From Desulfurococcales archaeon (GTDB lineage: Archaea; Thermoproteota; Thermoprotei_A; Sulfolobales; Acidilobaceae), in the NCBI GenBank assembly GCA_015521115.1, contig WAOT01000014.1, positions 29,688 through 93,687 of the forward strand: a stretch of DNA of 64,000 bases. Direction: 5' to 3'. Each line of letters opens with the position of its first letter. Position 1 is the stretch's first letter. A model generated the notes under the pieces. The model was not told the origin of the DNA, did not search any database, and saw nothing but the letters and a program-made list of their open reading frames with translations. The position numbers and the translations under genes are program-made. Of this stretch, positions 17,144 to 25,542 are shown piece by piece.

Positions 17144-18220
17144 TCACAGTCTAACCTCCTTTGAGACCTCCACCCTTTTACCTAGGACATATCCGATTAA
17201 GGTGACCACTGCTGATGAAGGCTTTGCGGGCAAACGGGAGATGTCGGCCATTAGTTCGACTTCTGCAACACTACCCGCCTCTAGGGCCCTCAACTTTTTC
17301 TGGGCTAGCTGGCCTCCCAACGCTACTAAGGATACTATTGCTCTCTTTAGTGTCACATCTCCCTCATTCTTCACTATAACCTTAACCTTAACCCTGTCCT
17401 GCACTAGTTCTGTCGAGACTATCTCTATATCAACCCGGCTCTCCGGCAGCTTCACCTCCTCTAGGACTATGTCTGTTATGACGGCCCTTTTTGGATAGAA
17501 GGGATACTCGTGTTTCATGTACTTGATAGAGACTGGTATTAGGTTGCCTCTATAGGTGAAGGGTACTCTAATAGGGAAGCTTCCAAGCCCCTGGATAGCC
17601 CCTGAGCTGGCTCCTGCTACGACCACTTCAAACTTTGACTCGTGATATGGGCTGTGGATAATCAGACTGGCCGTTCTAGCCCCGCCAAAACTGTTGTAGA
17701 AGGGAGGATATTCCACGCTGACCTCCCCGGGTTCTAGAACCTTTGCCCCTGTTAGAGCCGAGATCGCATAGCGTGCCCCCTCCACCTCGTACAAGAGTAT
17801 GAATGTGGCGTCCCTAAAGTAGACGGGCTGGACGAGGTCGTATATGAACTGGAGCCTGTGGAACCAGCCCTTACCCAACCTCTTCGCCAGTATGGGTCTC
17901 ACGTCGTACGCTGCCTTGTGGTATTTTGTCTCGTCGAGTTCGACGGTGAACTGTGGTTTCACCTCCCTCGTAACACTGGCACCGTCAAGAAGCACCTTTA
18001 CTCTAAGCGGTAGGCTGGCTGTAGTCGCTGCCTCCAGGCCTAGTGTCATGTAGGCGTGCACAAGCTTGCCCTCAGCAGGAGGCAGGTGTGCCCAGAGGGT
18101 TAGCTTGCTGGTGGCTCCGGGCCATGACCCTAGTGCCTCTCTTCCAACAAGCATCTCTACCTGTGTTACCCCTCTGCCAACTTCGGCTATGAGTTTATCA
18201 AGGGCTCCCTCCATTACCAT
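17144..18220 (-). CDS. Unrecognised protein with a C-terminal beta domain
   Basis: A 358-residue, beta-rich protein without a signal peptide or membrane helix. Roughly residues 250-358 (VDIEIVSTELVQDRVKVKVI, KNEGDVTLKRAIVSL) resemble an immunoglobulin-like CARDB-type fold, known in archaea from cell-surface and adhesion proteins. The N-terminal 240 residues match no family I know. It is convergent with the small winged-helix gene (7 bases apart) and is followed upstream by another minus-strand gene. Confidence 0.55.
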   Translation of the reverse strand: MVMEGALDKLIAEVGRGVTQVEMLVGREALGSWPGATSKLTLWAHLPPAEGKLVHAYMTLGLEAATTASLPLRVKVLLDGASVTREVKPQFTVELDETKYHKAAYDVRPILAKRLGKGWFHRLQFIYDLVQPVYFRDATFILLYEVEGARYAISALTGAKVLEPGEVSVEYPPFYNSFGGARTASLIIHSPYHESKFEVVVAGASSGAIQGLGSFPIRVPFTYRGNLIPVSIKYMKHEYPFYPKRAVITDIVLEEVKLPESRVDIEIVSTELVQDRVKVKVIVKNEGDVTLKRAIVSLVALGGQLAQKKLRALEAGSVAEVELMADISRLPAKPSSAVVTLIGYVLGKRVEVSKEVRL

Positions 18221-18294
18221 ACCCCGCTATAGCAGGGTTATCTGAGTCAGAGTTAAGAGGTTAAGTGCAAGTTGGAGCAGGCTACCGGCCACCA

Positions 18295-19305
18295 CTAATA
18301 CCACCATGTGTCTATGAACCGGTGCTCACTAACCATGTAGAGAGGCTCCCTCACAGCCCTGCATATCGGGGCAAATATACAACTGTCCCCAGCACACCCG
18401 CCTATCCTCCTACACCCTTCACTGCAGCCCGCCTTGCAGGTTGGAGCATCGCGTGTGCAACATTTCCTGCCAAACTGCCATAGAAGATCGTCCATGACGA
18501 ATGGATCCACACCCCCAGCCGCTGATGCTACCTTATACGCTATCCTGGCAGCATACCGGACTATCACATCCTCTTCAGGGGTGAATGGTATGCCCGCCGC
18601 GATCTTCTCAAGCAGCTCTCCATCAACCCTTACTATACCAGTTCTAACTGCTATCCTAGCTAGGTGGTTGTCAACTGGAACCTCTTTATTTTGTGGGTCA
18701 GCAATTGGGAGAACGCCCCTTCTTTCAAGGAACTTAGCGAGCAGGAACGGCTTCTTCTCCACAGGATCCTGGTACGCGGTGAACACTTTGAGCAAGTCTA
18801 TGAAACCCTTGCCTACCCCCTTACGTAGGAAGCCTCCACTCTCTACAATGATTTTATACGCTAAACCGTCGAAGAGTTTCGAAAGTTTGATACCTAGATC
18901 CCGTAGGAGAGATGCTCTAACATGTGGGTCGGGAGGTTTAGCGATACCGCCTTCAGGCTTAGGTGCTGAGAAGAGTAGTTCTATATCCTTTGCTGTTATC
19001 TTACTAAGTCTTTCAGCCGTGAAGAACTTGGGATCCTCGTCTAAGATCTTTCTCCCGAGCCTATAGAGGAGATCGGCTCCATGGAAGAACTCGCCCTCTA
19101 CTAAACCCTCATATGGCCTGCCCGGTCTGCTAAGTCGGTGGTCAAGTGCTACCATAACGAGGAAGTACATTGCAATAGTTTCCCTAGATGAGGTGGGTGG
19201 AGGATAGTATCTAGGGTCGGTGAAGCCGTCTATACTTGCTCCCCTAAGGTGCGCGCCTAGGAGTTTCCCGAACCTCTCGGCCCTCTCATAATCTATCCAT
19301 ACCAT
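18295..19305 (-). CDS. HhH-GPD-like protein with a C-terminal cysteine cluster
   Basis: A 336-residue protein of unproven function. The segment VPVDNHLARIAVRTGIV (about 205-222) resembles the region after the helix-hairpin-helix in DNA glycosylases, where a conserved Asp is catalytic. The end holds many cysteines (KCCTRDAPTCKAGCSEGCRR, then GGCAGDSCIFAPIC), suggesting one or two iron-sulfur or zinc sites. Endonuclease III-type enzymes carry a C-terminal Fe-S cluster, but the spacing here differs. It may be a divergent glycosylase or a base-salvage enzyme. It precedes a small unknown gene on the same strand. Confidence 0.5.
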   Translation of the reverse strand: MVWIDYERAERFGKLLGAHLRGASIDGFTDPRYYPPPTSSRETIAMYFLVMVALDHRLSRPGRPYEGLVEGEFFHGADLLYRLGRKILDEDPKFFTAERLSKITAKDIELLFSAPKPEGGIAKPPDPHVRASLLRDLGIKLSKLFDGLAYKIIVESGGFLRKGVGKGFIDLLKVFTAYQDPVEKKPFLLAKFLERRGVLPIADPQNKEVPVDNHLARIAVRTGIVRVDGELLEKIAAGIPFTPEEDVIVRYAARIAYKVASAAGGVDPFVMDDLLWQFGRKCCTRDAPTCKAGCSEGCRRIGGCAGDSCIFAPICRAVREPLYMVSEHRFIDTWWY

Positions 19306-19318
19306 TCTGTTATCCCTC

Positions 19319-19768
19319 CTAGACTAGTATGAGGGTCTTCCTCCTCCCCTCATCCATTAGATAGACATGCCTTCTTTTGATCGTGTAGATCGAGATTCTG
19401 TCCTCGGATATGACTGCGTGATCGTAGAGGCTACCGCTTGGCGGGTAGATTGTGAGATAGAACGCCACACCCTCTAGTGGGGTGTAGGATATCCCGTATC
19501 CGCCTAGGTAGGTGTCAACACTCGTTTGATATACTACACCCTCTCCTACTTCTTTCCCCTTAAGCGGGAATGCGAGGTCGATGTATACGACCTTATACTG
19601 GGCTCTGGGGCTTTCTTCGTGCTCCCTATAACCCTCAAATAGGCCTTCAACAGTGACCTGCCTCTGTCCAAGAGCAATCCTACTATTAGAGCCCTCTATC
19701 ACAAGTCCTTCCACGCTCTCGAAGACTATGAGGAAGCCTTCATTCCAGCGGAACGATATTCTCTTCAT
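19319..19768 (-). CDS. Unrecognised 149-residue protein
   Basis: A beta-rich soluble protein with no known motif. It lies 13 bases upstream of the HhH-GPD-like gene on the same strand, so the two are probably co-transcribed. The run of alternating hydrophobic residues (VAFYLTIYPPSG, RISIYTIKRRHVYLM) suggests a small beta barrel or sandwich. No function is proposed. Confidence 0.5.
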   Translation of the reverse strand: MKRISFRWNEGFLIVFESVEGLVIEGSNSRIALGQRQVTVEGLFEGYREHEESPRAQYKVVYIDLAFPLKGKEVGEGVVYQTSVDTYLGGYGISYTPLEGVAFYLTIYPPSGSLYDHAVISEDRISIYTIKRRHVYLMDEGRRKTLILV

Positions 19769-19860
19769 CCTCTACTCCCACTTGCTCCACCTTTTAGGGC
19801 TCGAGGAATAATATTGTGTGCTAAAAACTTGCTCCTAATGCCGTTGGAACGAGCCTATCA

Positions 19861-20370
19861 TCAGGTGTCCCATGTCCGGTTTAATAGTGTTCTAATAACG
19901 TCCTCGATCTGTGCTAGGATCTTGAGACCCTCTTTAATGATACTATCGGCTGTGTTTTCCTTTTTTCCTCCTGATAGCTTGAGGATTTCTCCTCCTACAT
20001 GATAGAGTTCGTAGGCTGCACTACAGAGAGGGCTCTTTTCCTCAAAACCGCATAGGCCGCCTATGACTATTCTCAACACTCTCATGGCTTTATCGGAATC
20101 TGCTATGTTAACACCCCACTTTACTACATCATCGATCTCTATGCTTAGGAGCTCTGCAGTCCCAACATATTGGGGTGATTGGCTGTTTAACGCTACTGAG
20201 AGGACTTCAGCTACAACGGCGGCGACAAGATTTCTCCAGGCCGCCTCAACCTCTATAAGGCCGAAGAGGCCGGACTCTAGATCCGGTGACTCCAGCCTCT
20301 TCCTAGCCCTAGAGGCCCACATCTCAGCCATCTTAACGTTCCAAGATATACTGCTCAACAGGGAGGCCAT
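19861..20370 (-). CDS. Unrecognised all-helical protein (HEPN-like pattern)
   Basis: A protein of about 169 residues, almost entirely helical. The pattern of amphipathic helices with WNVKMAEMWASRARKRL near the start, then WRNLVAAVVAEVL and a long C-terminal helix, resembles HEPN-type domains of archaeal RNases and substrate-binding proteins. The Rx4-6H catalytic motif of active HEPN RNases is not evident. ATG 20370 is chosen because GGGAGGAG lies eight bases upstream. A longer frame from 20433 adds 21 residues of non-coding character. Confidence 0.5.
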   Translation of the reverse strand: MASLLSSISWNVKMAEMWASRARKRLESPDLESGLFGLIEVEAAWRNLVAAVVAEVLSVALNSQSPQYVGTAELLSIEIDDVVKWGVNIADSDKAMRVLRIVIGGLCGFEEKSPLCSAAYELYHVGGEILKLSGGKKENTADSIIKEGLKILAQIEDVIRTLLNRTWDT

Positions 20371-20491
20371 GAGCCTGCTCCTCCCGTCAGAGCTCGCCCC
20401 ATGAGCGGGGCCACGCAAGACACTACACCCCACTTATACACTCAAGTATAACTCTTCCAAGCCTAATTGCCTAGACGGGTGTAGTGGGGGC

Positions 20492-21655
20492 TTGCTCGGG
20501 CCAAGGATCAGCAAGGCGGTTATAGTGAGATACTCTGAGGTGGCCGTGAAAGGGTGGAGGACGAGGAAGAGGATGGAGCGGCTCCTAGTGGAGGCTATAA
20601 GAAAGGCGCTCCAGAAGTGGAGGGTAGGCAATGGTAGCATCGAGATCATGCCGGGGAGAATAGTCGTCTGGAACCCAGAAAATGTCGAGCAGGCCGCCTT
20701 AGCAGTGGCACACGTGTTTGGCGTTAAGAGTGTCAGCCCCGCTTACGCGTCGAACTTCGAGGACTTAGAGGATATAGTCTCTCTAGGAGTAAGCCTGTAC
20801 GGCGACCGCGTTAGGGGCAGGATCTTCAGGGTGAGGGCGAGGAGAGCCGGTCAGCACGACTTCACAAGTAAGGATGTAGAGAGGGAGCTGGGGGCAGCCC
20901 TCCTAAGTGCTGGAGCCCGAGGTGTTGACCTTGAAGCCCCCGAGTATACCGTTTATGTCGAGGTTAGGGATAACACTGCATTCTTCTACGACAATATCAT
21001 CCAGGGCCCCGGGGGGCTACCGCTCGGAAGTGAGGAGCCTGTCCTGGTACTCTTCAGTGGAGGGTTCGACTCAACTGCTGCCGCCTGGCTCATTATGAGG
21101 AGAGGAGCACCTGTAGGTCTAGCGTTCTATGACCTAGGCGTTCCCGAAGCGTGGCGTGTTGCGAGGGAGGCTGCTGAGGAGCTGGCTAAGAAATGGGTGC
21201 ACTGGGGTAGGTTGACCCTCTACAGGATACATTTTGAGGAGGTTCTAGCAACACTAATGAGATCAGTGAAAGGGGAGTATAGACTGCTCGTGCTGCGCAG
21301 GCTAATGCTAGAACACGCCTGTAACCTCGCCGTGAAGGAAGGCTATGAAGCGTTAGCTACTGGCGAGAGTGTTGGGCAGGTAGCAAGCCAGACCGTTAGA
21401 AATATACGCCTTATAGGGAGCAACACCTGCCTCCCAGTACTCCGCCCAGTCTCGGGCATGGACAAGGACGAAGTAACCAGCTTGACCATGAGAATAGGCC
21501 TCTACGACATAGTCTCCCACCAAATTGAGGCGTGCAGGGGGAACCCGGTACCTAGAGCATCTATAAGGATATTCTACGAAGAGCTGGAGAAGGCTAGGAG
21601 AGCTGTCTCAGCAATCTTAGACAATATAGCCGTAGAAAGGGAAGAAATAACGTGA
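20492..21655 (+). CDS. thiI: tRNA 4-thiouridine synthetase ThiI-like
   Basis: A THUMP-domain PP-loop enzyme that thiolates U8 of tRNA (and in some organisms supplies sulfur for thiamine). The N-terminal ferredoxin-like and THUMP regions cover about 1-165; the ATP-binding PP-loop VLFSGGFDSTAAAWL follows at about 187-201. The catalytic-cysteine context SNTCLPVLRPVSGMDKDEV is at about 310. There is no rhodanese domain, as usual in archaea, so sulfur must come from another donor. The start is a TTG after GTGGGGGC. It is divergent from the helical gene. Confidence 0.88.
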   Translation: MLGPRISKAVIVRYSEVAVKGWRTRKRMERLLVEAIRKALQKWRVGNGSIEIMPGRIVVWNPENVEQAALAVAHVFGVKSVSPAYASNFEDLEDIVSLGVSLYGDRVRGRIFRVRARRAGQHDFTSKDVERELGAALLSAGARGVDLEAPEYTVYVEVRDNTAFFYDNIIQGPGGLPLGSEEPVLVLFSGGFDSTAAAWLIMRRGAPVGLAFYDLGVPEAWRVAREAAEELAKKWVHWGRLTLYRIHFEEVLATLMRSVKGEYRLLVLRRLMLEHACNLAVKEGYEALATGESVGQVASQTVRNIRLIGSNTCLPVLRPVSGMDKDEVTSLTMRIGLYDIVSHQIEACRGNPVPRASIRIFYEELEKARRAVSAILDNIAVEREEIT

Positions 21656-21741
21656 GCGGGGGATGCGTGGAAAGGAGGGCCTGACCCTCCCTATACGCCT
21701 GGAATGATGATGCCCTCGATCAATAAGCCCCGCTAACCGTG

Positions 21742-22545
21742 TCAGTAGATGCGGGCCATCTCCCTCCTCGCCTCCTTCAAGTGCTTTTCGACTATGAGGA
21801 GGTGGGAACCGACCTCTACCAGCACGTTATCACCGTACAGGAGGCTCTCAGCCTTAGCACACATCGAGTAGACTGAAGATGCATCCTCAACACTTCCCAC
21901 TTGGAGGCCCATCAGTGGGGGCTGGCTCATGTCATAGACCACTATCGACGCCCTGTCACCCTCCCTGATAACCGGGGGGTTAACGCCTACCGCTTTCGCG
22001 AAATCCATACTCCATGTGTACGGATCGTCTAAGCGGGCAAGCTGCCTAGAGGGGCACACGAGAGGATCTACGGGTAGATCTGAGAGTGGCACAACCCTCT
22101 CGAGCTTGGGGTGCTGCTCGACCTCCCTACACTCTCCCGGAATTACTGCACCCATAGGCGCTCCCAGCTTCTCCGCTAGCGATGTCGCCACCGAGATGTC
22201 GGATACGACCAGGAAAACCCTCCCTATGCCGCGCGTATGTGCTTCGAGGAGTGCTGGGAGCGAGAGGATCTCCTCGTTAACCCTCCTCCTGACCTCACAC
22301 GAGACTATTGGGGGAACGGTGCAATTCCTGCTTTTCACTAGGTACCCGATAGGATCTACTGGAGCAACAAGTGCAGGCCCTATGAAGCGGCCAGGCCCTC
22401 CTATTATGAGCGAGGCGAATGTGTACTCCTCTGGCGGGGTTCCCGAGCCCATCTCAATTATCTTACCGTTCTTCATGTAAAGATATGCATCCCTCACAAG
22501 CTCCTCGCCCGTGAATAGCATGTCGCCCCGTATTAGGACGTCCAC
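21742..22545 (-). CDS. Amidohydrolase-like protein that has lost the metal site
   Basis: A 267-residue protein whose start (DVLIRGDMLFTGEELVRDAY, GKIIEMGSG) and C-terminal small beta domain (VIREGDRASIVVYDMS) are those of amidohydrolases. The usual HxH after strand 1 is replaced by FIGPALVAPVDPIG, the later HxH/Asp ligands are absent, and the barrel is short. It is therefore probably a non-catalytic or repurposed paralogue. It contains one copy of the 16-base repeat described separately. It is divergent from the PIN-ATPase gene. Confidence 0.6.
   Translation of the reverse strand: MDVLIRGDMLFTGEELVRDAYLYMKNGKIIEMGSGTPPEEYTFASLIIGGPGRFIGPALVAPVDPIGYLVKSRNCTVPPIVSCEVRRRVNEEILSLPALLEAHTRGIGRVFLVVSDISVATSLAEKLGAPMGAVIPGECREVEQHPKLERVVPLSDLPVDPLVCPSRQLARLDDPYTWSMDFAKAVGVNPPVIREGDRASIVVYDMSQPPLMGLQVGSVEDASSVYSMCAKAESLLYGDNVLVEVGSHLLIVEKHLKEARREMARIY
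21971..21986 (+). repeat. Copy of the TAACCGGGGGGTTAAC motif
   Basis: An exact 16-base copy of the dispersed motif that is also found at the candidate origin (36853-36868, reversed), at 39131-39146 and, truncated, at 38268-38281. Here it lies in the amidohydrolase-like gene, read as VNPPV on the opposite strand. Confidence 0.6.
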
Positions 22546-22637
22546 TGGTAATCCCCCAAGAGTATAAGCCTTATCGGCACACCCTTATACGTGAGGTTGA
22601 GGGTCAAGGCACCCTTAGGAGTGGATGGGCGATTGAG

Positions 22638-24185
22638 ATGTCAGAAGCGGCTGGCCGGGTGTATGTGGCCGATCTGAGTGCTATACTGGATGGCACAGTG
22701 ATAAGGCTGCTAGAGCAGGGCGAGATAGCGGGGCGGCTATTGATACACCGTGTCATTATCGAATACCTGTACTCACAGGCTAGACTGGGGAAAACGGTTG
22801 GGATAGCCGGTTTAGAGGATGTGTCAAAGCTTGCATCATATTCGTCAGATCTAGTTGAGGTCGTAATAGTAGATGATGATAGGTGGAGGAACTTCAGGGA
22901 GCTAGATGAGGAGACTGTTAAGAGGGCTATAAGAGAGTATGCCTGGAGATCCCAAGCCACACTGATAACCAGTGACTCCCTTCAGGCAAGAGCCGCTAAA
23001 GCGCTAGGAGCTGACGTGCTCCTAATAGAGCCGGGCCGTGAGAGGGGAGGCCTGAGAATAGAGGAGTACTTTACAGAGAAGACTATGAGTGTCCACCTCA
23101 AAGAGGGTGCACCACCCATAGCGAAGATCGGCCGCCCAGGTAGATGGGCTTTCGTTAAGCTGAGTAGCGAGCCCCTCACGAGAGCTGAGCTGGAGGCTAT
23201 AGCGAGGGAGATAATGGAACACGCTTCTCGCATGGAGGAAGGATTCATAGAGATCGACAGGTTCGGGAGCACAATCGTCCAGCTGAGAGACTATAGGATA
23301 GTGATAACACGGCCCCCACTCAGTGAGGCATGGGAGATAACCGCGGTCAGACCGGTAAAGAAGCTTAAACTAGAAGACTACAACCTACCGGAGAAGCTCC
23401 TGAACAGGCTGATGGAGAGGGCTGAGGGCATCCTAATTGCAGGCGCCCCTGGAATGGGTAAGACGACCTTCGCACAGGCACTGGCCGAGTGGTATGCCTC
23501 CCACGGGAAAGTAGTGAAGACCATAGAGTCTCCCAGGGACATGAAGCTCCCACCAACAATAACACAATACTCTAAGAACTACGCTGACCTGGGAGAACTA
23601 CATGATATCCTCCTACTCTCCCGACCCGATTACACCGTCTACGACGAACTCAGAAGCGACGAGGACTTCCGCCTATACGTCGACCTGAGACTGGCAGGTA
23701 TAGGGATGGTGGGAGTAGTCCACGCTACAACCCCTATCGACGCAATCCAGAGGTTCATAGGTAGAGTTGAGCTGGGAATGATACCTAGCATAATAGACAC
23801 CGTCATATTCATAGACAAGGGCGAGGTCTCCAAGGTGTTAGACATAAGCATAACGGTCAAACTACCAACCGGTCTGAGGGAGGCCGACCTCGCAAGGCCT
23901 GTGGTAGAGGTTAAGGACTTCCTAACTGGCGAGCTCGAATACGAGATATACACCTTTGGAGAGCAGACAATGGTCATACCCGTTAAGGGGAGGAAGGCTG
24001 ACAAGACGGACATGATAGCTAGACTAGTCAAGAGGATAATCCCGGAGGCCGAAGTCGAGGTCAGGGACGGGGTTCTAATAGTAAGGATCCCAAGGCATAC
24101 TCCAAGGCTGACAGCTAGGAAGATTAAGAGGATAAGAAAGCTAGCGGAAAAGAACGGGCTAGAGGCGAGGATAATACCCTTCTAA
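22638..24185 (+). CDS. PIN domain - PilT/VirB11-type ATPase - KH domain protein
   Basis: A three-part archaeal protein of 515 residues. An N-terminal PIN nuclease-like domain (AGRVYVADLSAILDG ... TLITSDSLQARAAKAL, about 7-130) carries the conserved acidic positions. A secretion-ATPase-type domain follows, with Walker A GAPGMGKTTFAQ (about 272-283) and Walker B-like TVYDELRSDEDF (about 331). A C-terminal KH-type RNA-binding region ends DGVLIVRIPRHTPRLTA. The family is widespread in archaea and expected to act on RNA, but its job is not established. It converges on hjc with 4 bases of overlap. Confidence 0.82.
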   Translation: MSEAAGRVYVADLSAILDGTVIRLLEQGEIAGRLLIHRVIIEYLYSQARLGKTVGIAGLEDVSKLASYSSDLVEVVIVDDDRWRNFRELDEETVKRAIREYAWRSQATLITSDSLQARAAKALGADVLLIEPGRERGGLRIEEYFTEKTMSVHLKEGAPPIAKIGRPGRWAFVKLSSEPLTRAELEAIAREIMEHASRMEEGFIEIDRFGSTIVQLRDYRIVITRPPLSEAWEITAVRPVKKLKLEDYNLPEKLLNRLMERAEGILIAGAPGMGKTTFAQALAEWYASHGKVVKTIESPRDMKLPPTITQYSKNYADLGELHDILLLSRPDYTVYDELRSDEDFRLYVDLRLAGIGMVGVVHATTPIDAIQRFIGRVELGMIPSIIDTVIFIDKGEVSKVLDISITVKLPTGLREADLARPVVEVKDFLTGELEYEIYTFGEQTMVIPVKGRKADKTDMIARLVKRIIPEAEVEVRDGVLIVRIPRHTPRLTARKIKRIRKLAEKNGLEARIIPF

Positions 24186-24649
24186 CCAAGATACCTGTCT
24201 AACCTTTCGCTCCGACGGAATAGGATTTCCTCTAATTCAACAAGCTTCAACCCAGCCTCCGGCCTATCAACCCTTAGCCTCCCACCACGCGTTTCATGGA
24301 GGCCGTCTAAGAAGTGAAAACGCCACCCCCTATACGCTATCTTAACCGCGACTACAGCCCTCCCGCCACTCCTCTCCTGAAGTTCCCGGAGGCCCACGAC
24401 CTGGTGTGGTGGGATATATATGGGTCTCCCCTCCCTCCCCTTCTTCACCTCTATGATAAGCACTACGCCTTTCTTAACCGCAATTAGATCAGGCTGAAAC
24501 CTCCTCCTAGCCGCGGATCCGCTCGAGGGCCCCCTAACTACAGCGTAGCCCCTATCCCATAGTAGGTTTGCTAGCTCGTTCTCAAGCCTGGTGGCGTCCC
24601 GTTTTGACACCAAGAGCCACGCACCATTATGAGAGGGAGTAGTGGACAA
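24182..24649 (-). CDS. hjc: Holliday junction resolvase Hjc
   Basis: A structure-specific endonuclease of the restriction-endonuclease-like fold that cuts four-way DNA junctions in recombination and fork repair. Catalytic residues are visible in order: E in RLENELANLL, then RGPSSGSAARR, QPDLIAVKKG (Asp) and VLIIEVKKG (E-x-K). The 155 residues include about 13 extra at the N-terminus and a longer C-terminal tail than classical Hjc (about 130-140), so the true start may be internal. Confidence 0.88.
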   Translation of the reverse strand: MSTTPSHNGAWLLVSKRDATRLENELANLLWDRGYAVVRGPSSGSAARRRFQPDLIAVKKGVVLIIEVKKGREGRPIYIPPHQVVGLRELQERSGGRAVVAVKIAYRGWRFHFLDGLHETRGGRLRVDRPEAGLKLVELEEILFRRSERLDRYLG

Positions 24650-24741
24650 GGATAACTGTAGCGTGGGTTAAGGGTATGTTAATATATGCGTAGATATTCA
24701 CTCTCCTTATATGCCCTTAATAGAGCGGGTGGTGGACTAAC

Positions 24742-25539
24742 TTGGCTGAAGCTGGGCCTTCAGGTTTAACATTGGAGATACTGTTCTTAGCGTTCATAGC
24801 ACTAATATTCCTATCTATGAGCATAAAAATTGTTAAAGAGTATGAGAGAGCAGTCATATTCAGGCTTGGGAGGCTCCTCGGGGCCAAAGGCCCAGGGATC
24901 TTCTTCATAATACCGTTCATAGACAATTTCGTCAAAGTAGACCTCAGGATCGTCACCGCCGACGTACCGGAGCAGAGGATAATAACTAAGGATAACGTGA
25001 CCGTCGGCGTCGACGCAGTAGTCTACTATAAGGTAATGGATCCCGAGAAGGCGGTGACGGTCATAAGCAACTATCACTACGCAGTCCTAATGCTAGCCCA
25101 AACAACATTAAGGGACATCCTCGGACAAGTGGAGCTCGACGACCTACTAACTAAGAGAGAGGAGATAAACAAGAGGCTACAGGAGATCCTAGACACCCTC
25201 ACAGACCCCTGGGGGATAAAGGTAACAGCTGTGACGATAAAGGAGGTGAAACTCCCCGAATCAATGCTGAGAGCGATGGCCAAACAGGCAGAGGCCGAGA
25301 GGTGGAGGAGGGCAAGAATCATAGAGGCGGAAGGAGAGAGGCAGGCAGCAAAGATAATGGCAGAGGCAGCAGAGTTCTACGAGAGGCACCCCGCCGCTAT
25401 GCGGCTAAGAGAGCTCCAGACACTTGTAGAGATAGCTAAGGAGAAGAACCTCATCGTTGTAACACCCCACACCACAACCCCACACGGGGACATCGTCGCT
25501 ATAGCGAAAGGCCTATCCCAACTGCCCGAGAAAGGATAA
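24742..25539 (+). CDS. Stomatin/prohibitin (SPFH) family membrane protein
   Basis: A 265-residue slipin-type scaffold protein. One N-terminal membrane helix (about 10-30) is followed by the SPFH domain (VKEYERAVIFRLGRLLGAKG to about 190), with VDLRIVTADVPEQRIITKDN, and then a Glu/Ala-rich coiled coil. The start is a TTG. The NfeD-type protease follows after 3 bases, the conserved stomatin operon. In Pyrococcus the protease cleaves the stomatin C-terminus; the same pairing is expected here. A TATA-like TTATATGCC lies near 24710. Confidence 0.92.
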   Translation: MAEAGPSGLTLEILFLAFIALIFLSMSIKIVKEYERAVIFRLGRLLGAKGPGIFFIIPFIDNFVKVDLRIVTADVPEQRIITKDNVTVGVDAVVYYKVMDPEKAVTVISNYHYAVLMLAQTTLRDILGQVELDDLLTKREEINKRLQEILDTLTDPWGIKVTAVTIKEVKLPESMLRAMAKQAEAERWRRARIIEAEGERQAAKIMAEAAEFYERHPAAMRLRELQTLVEIAKEKNLIVVTPHTTTPHGDIVAIAKGLSQLPEKG

Positions 25540-25542
25540 GGA

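Noticed and set aside
21670..21720. ATGATGATG stretch as a possible box C of a C/D guide RNA
   Set aside because: No box D at the right distance on the same strand.
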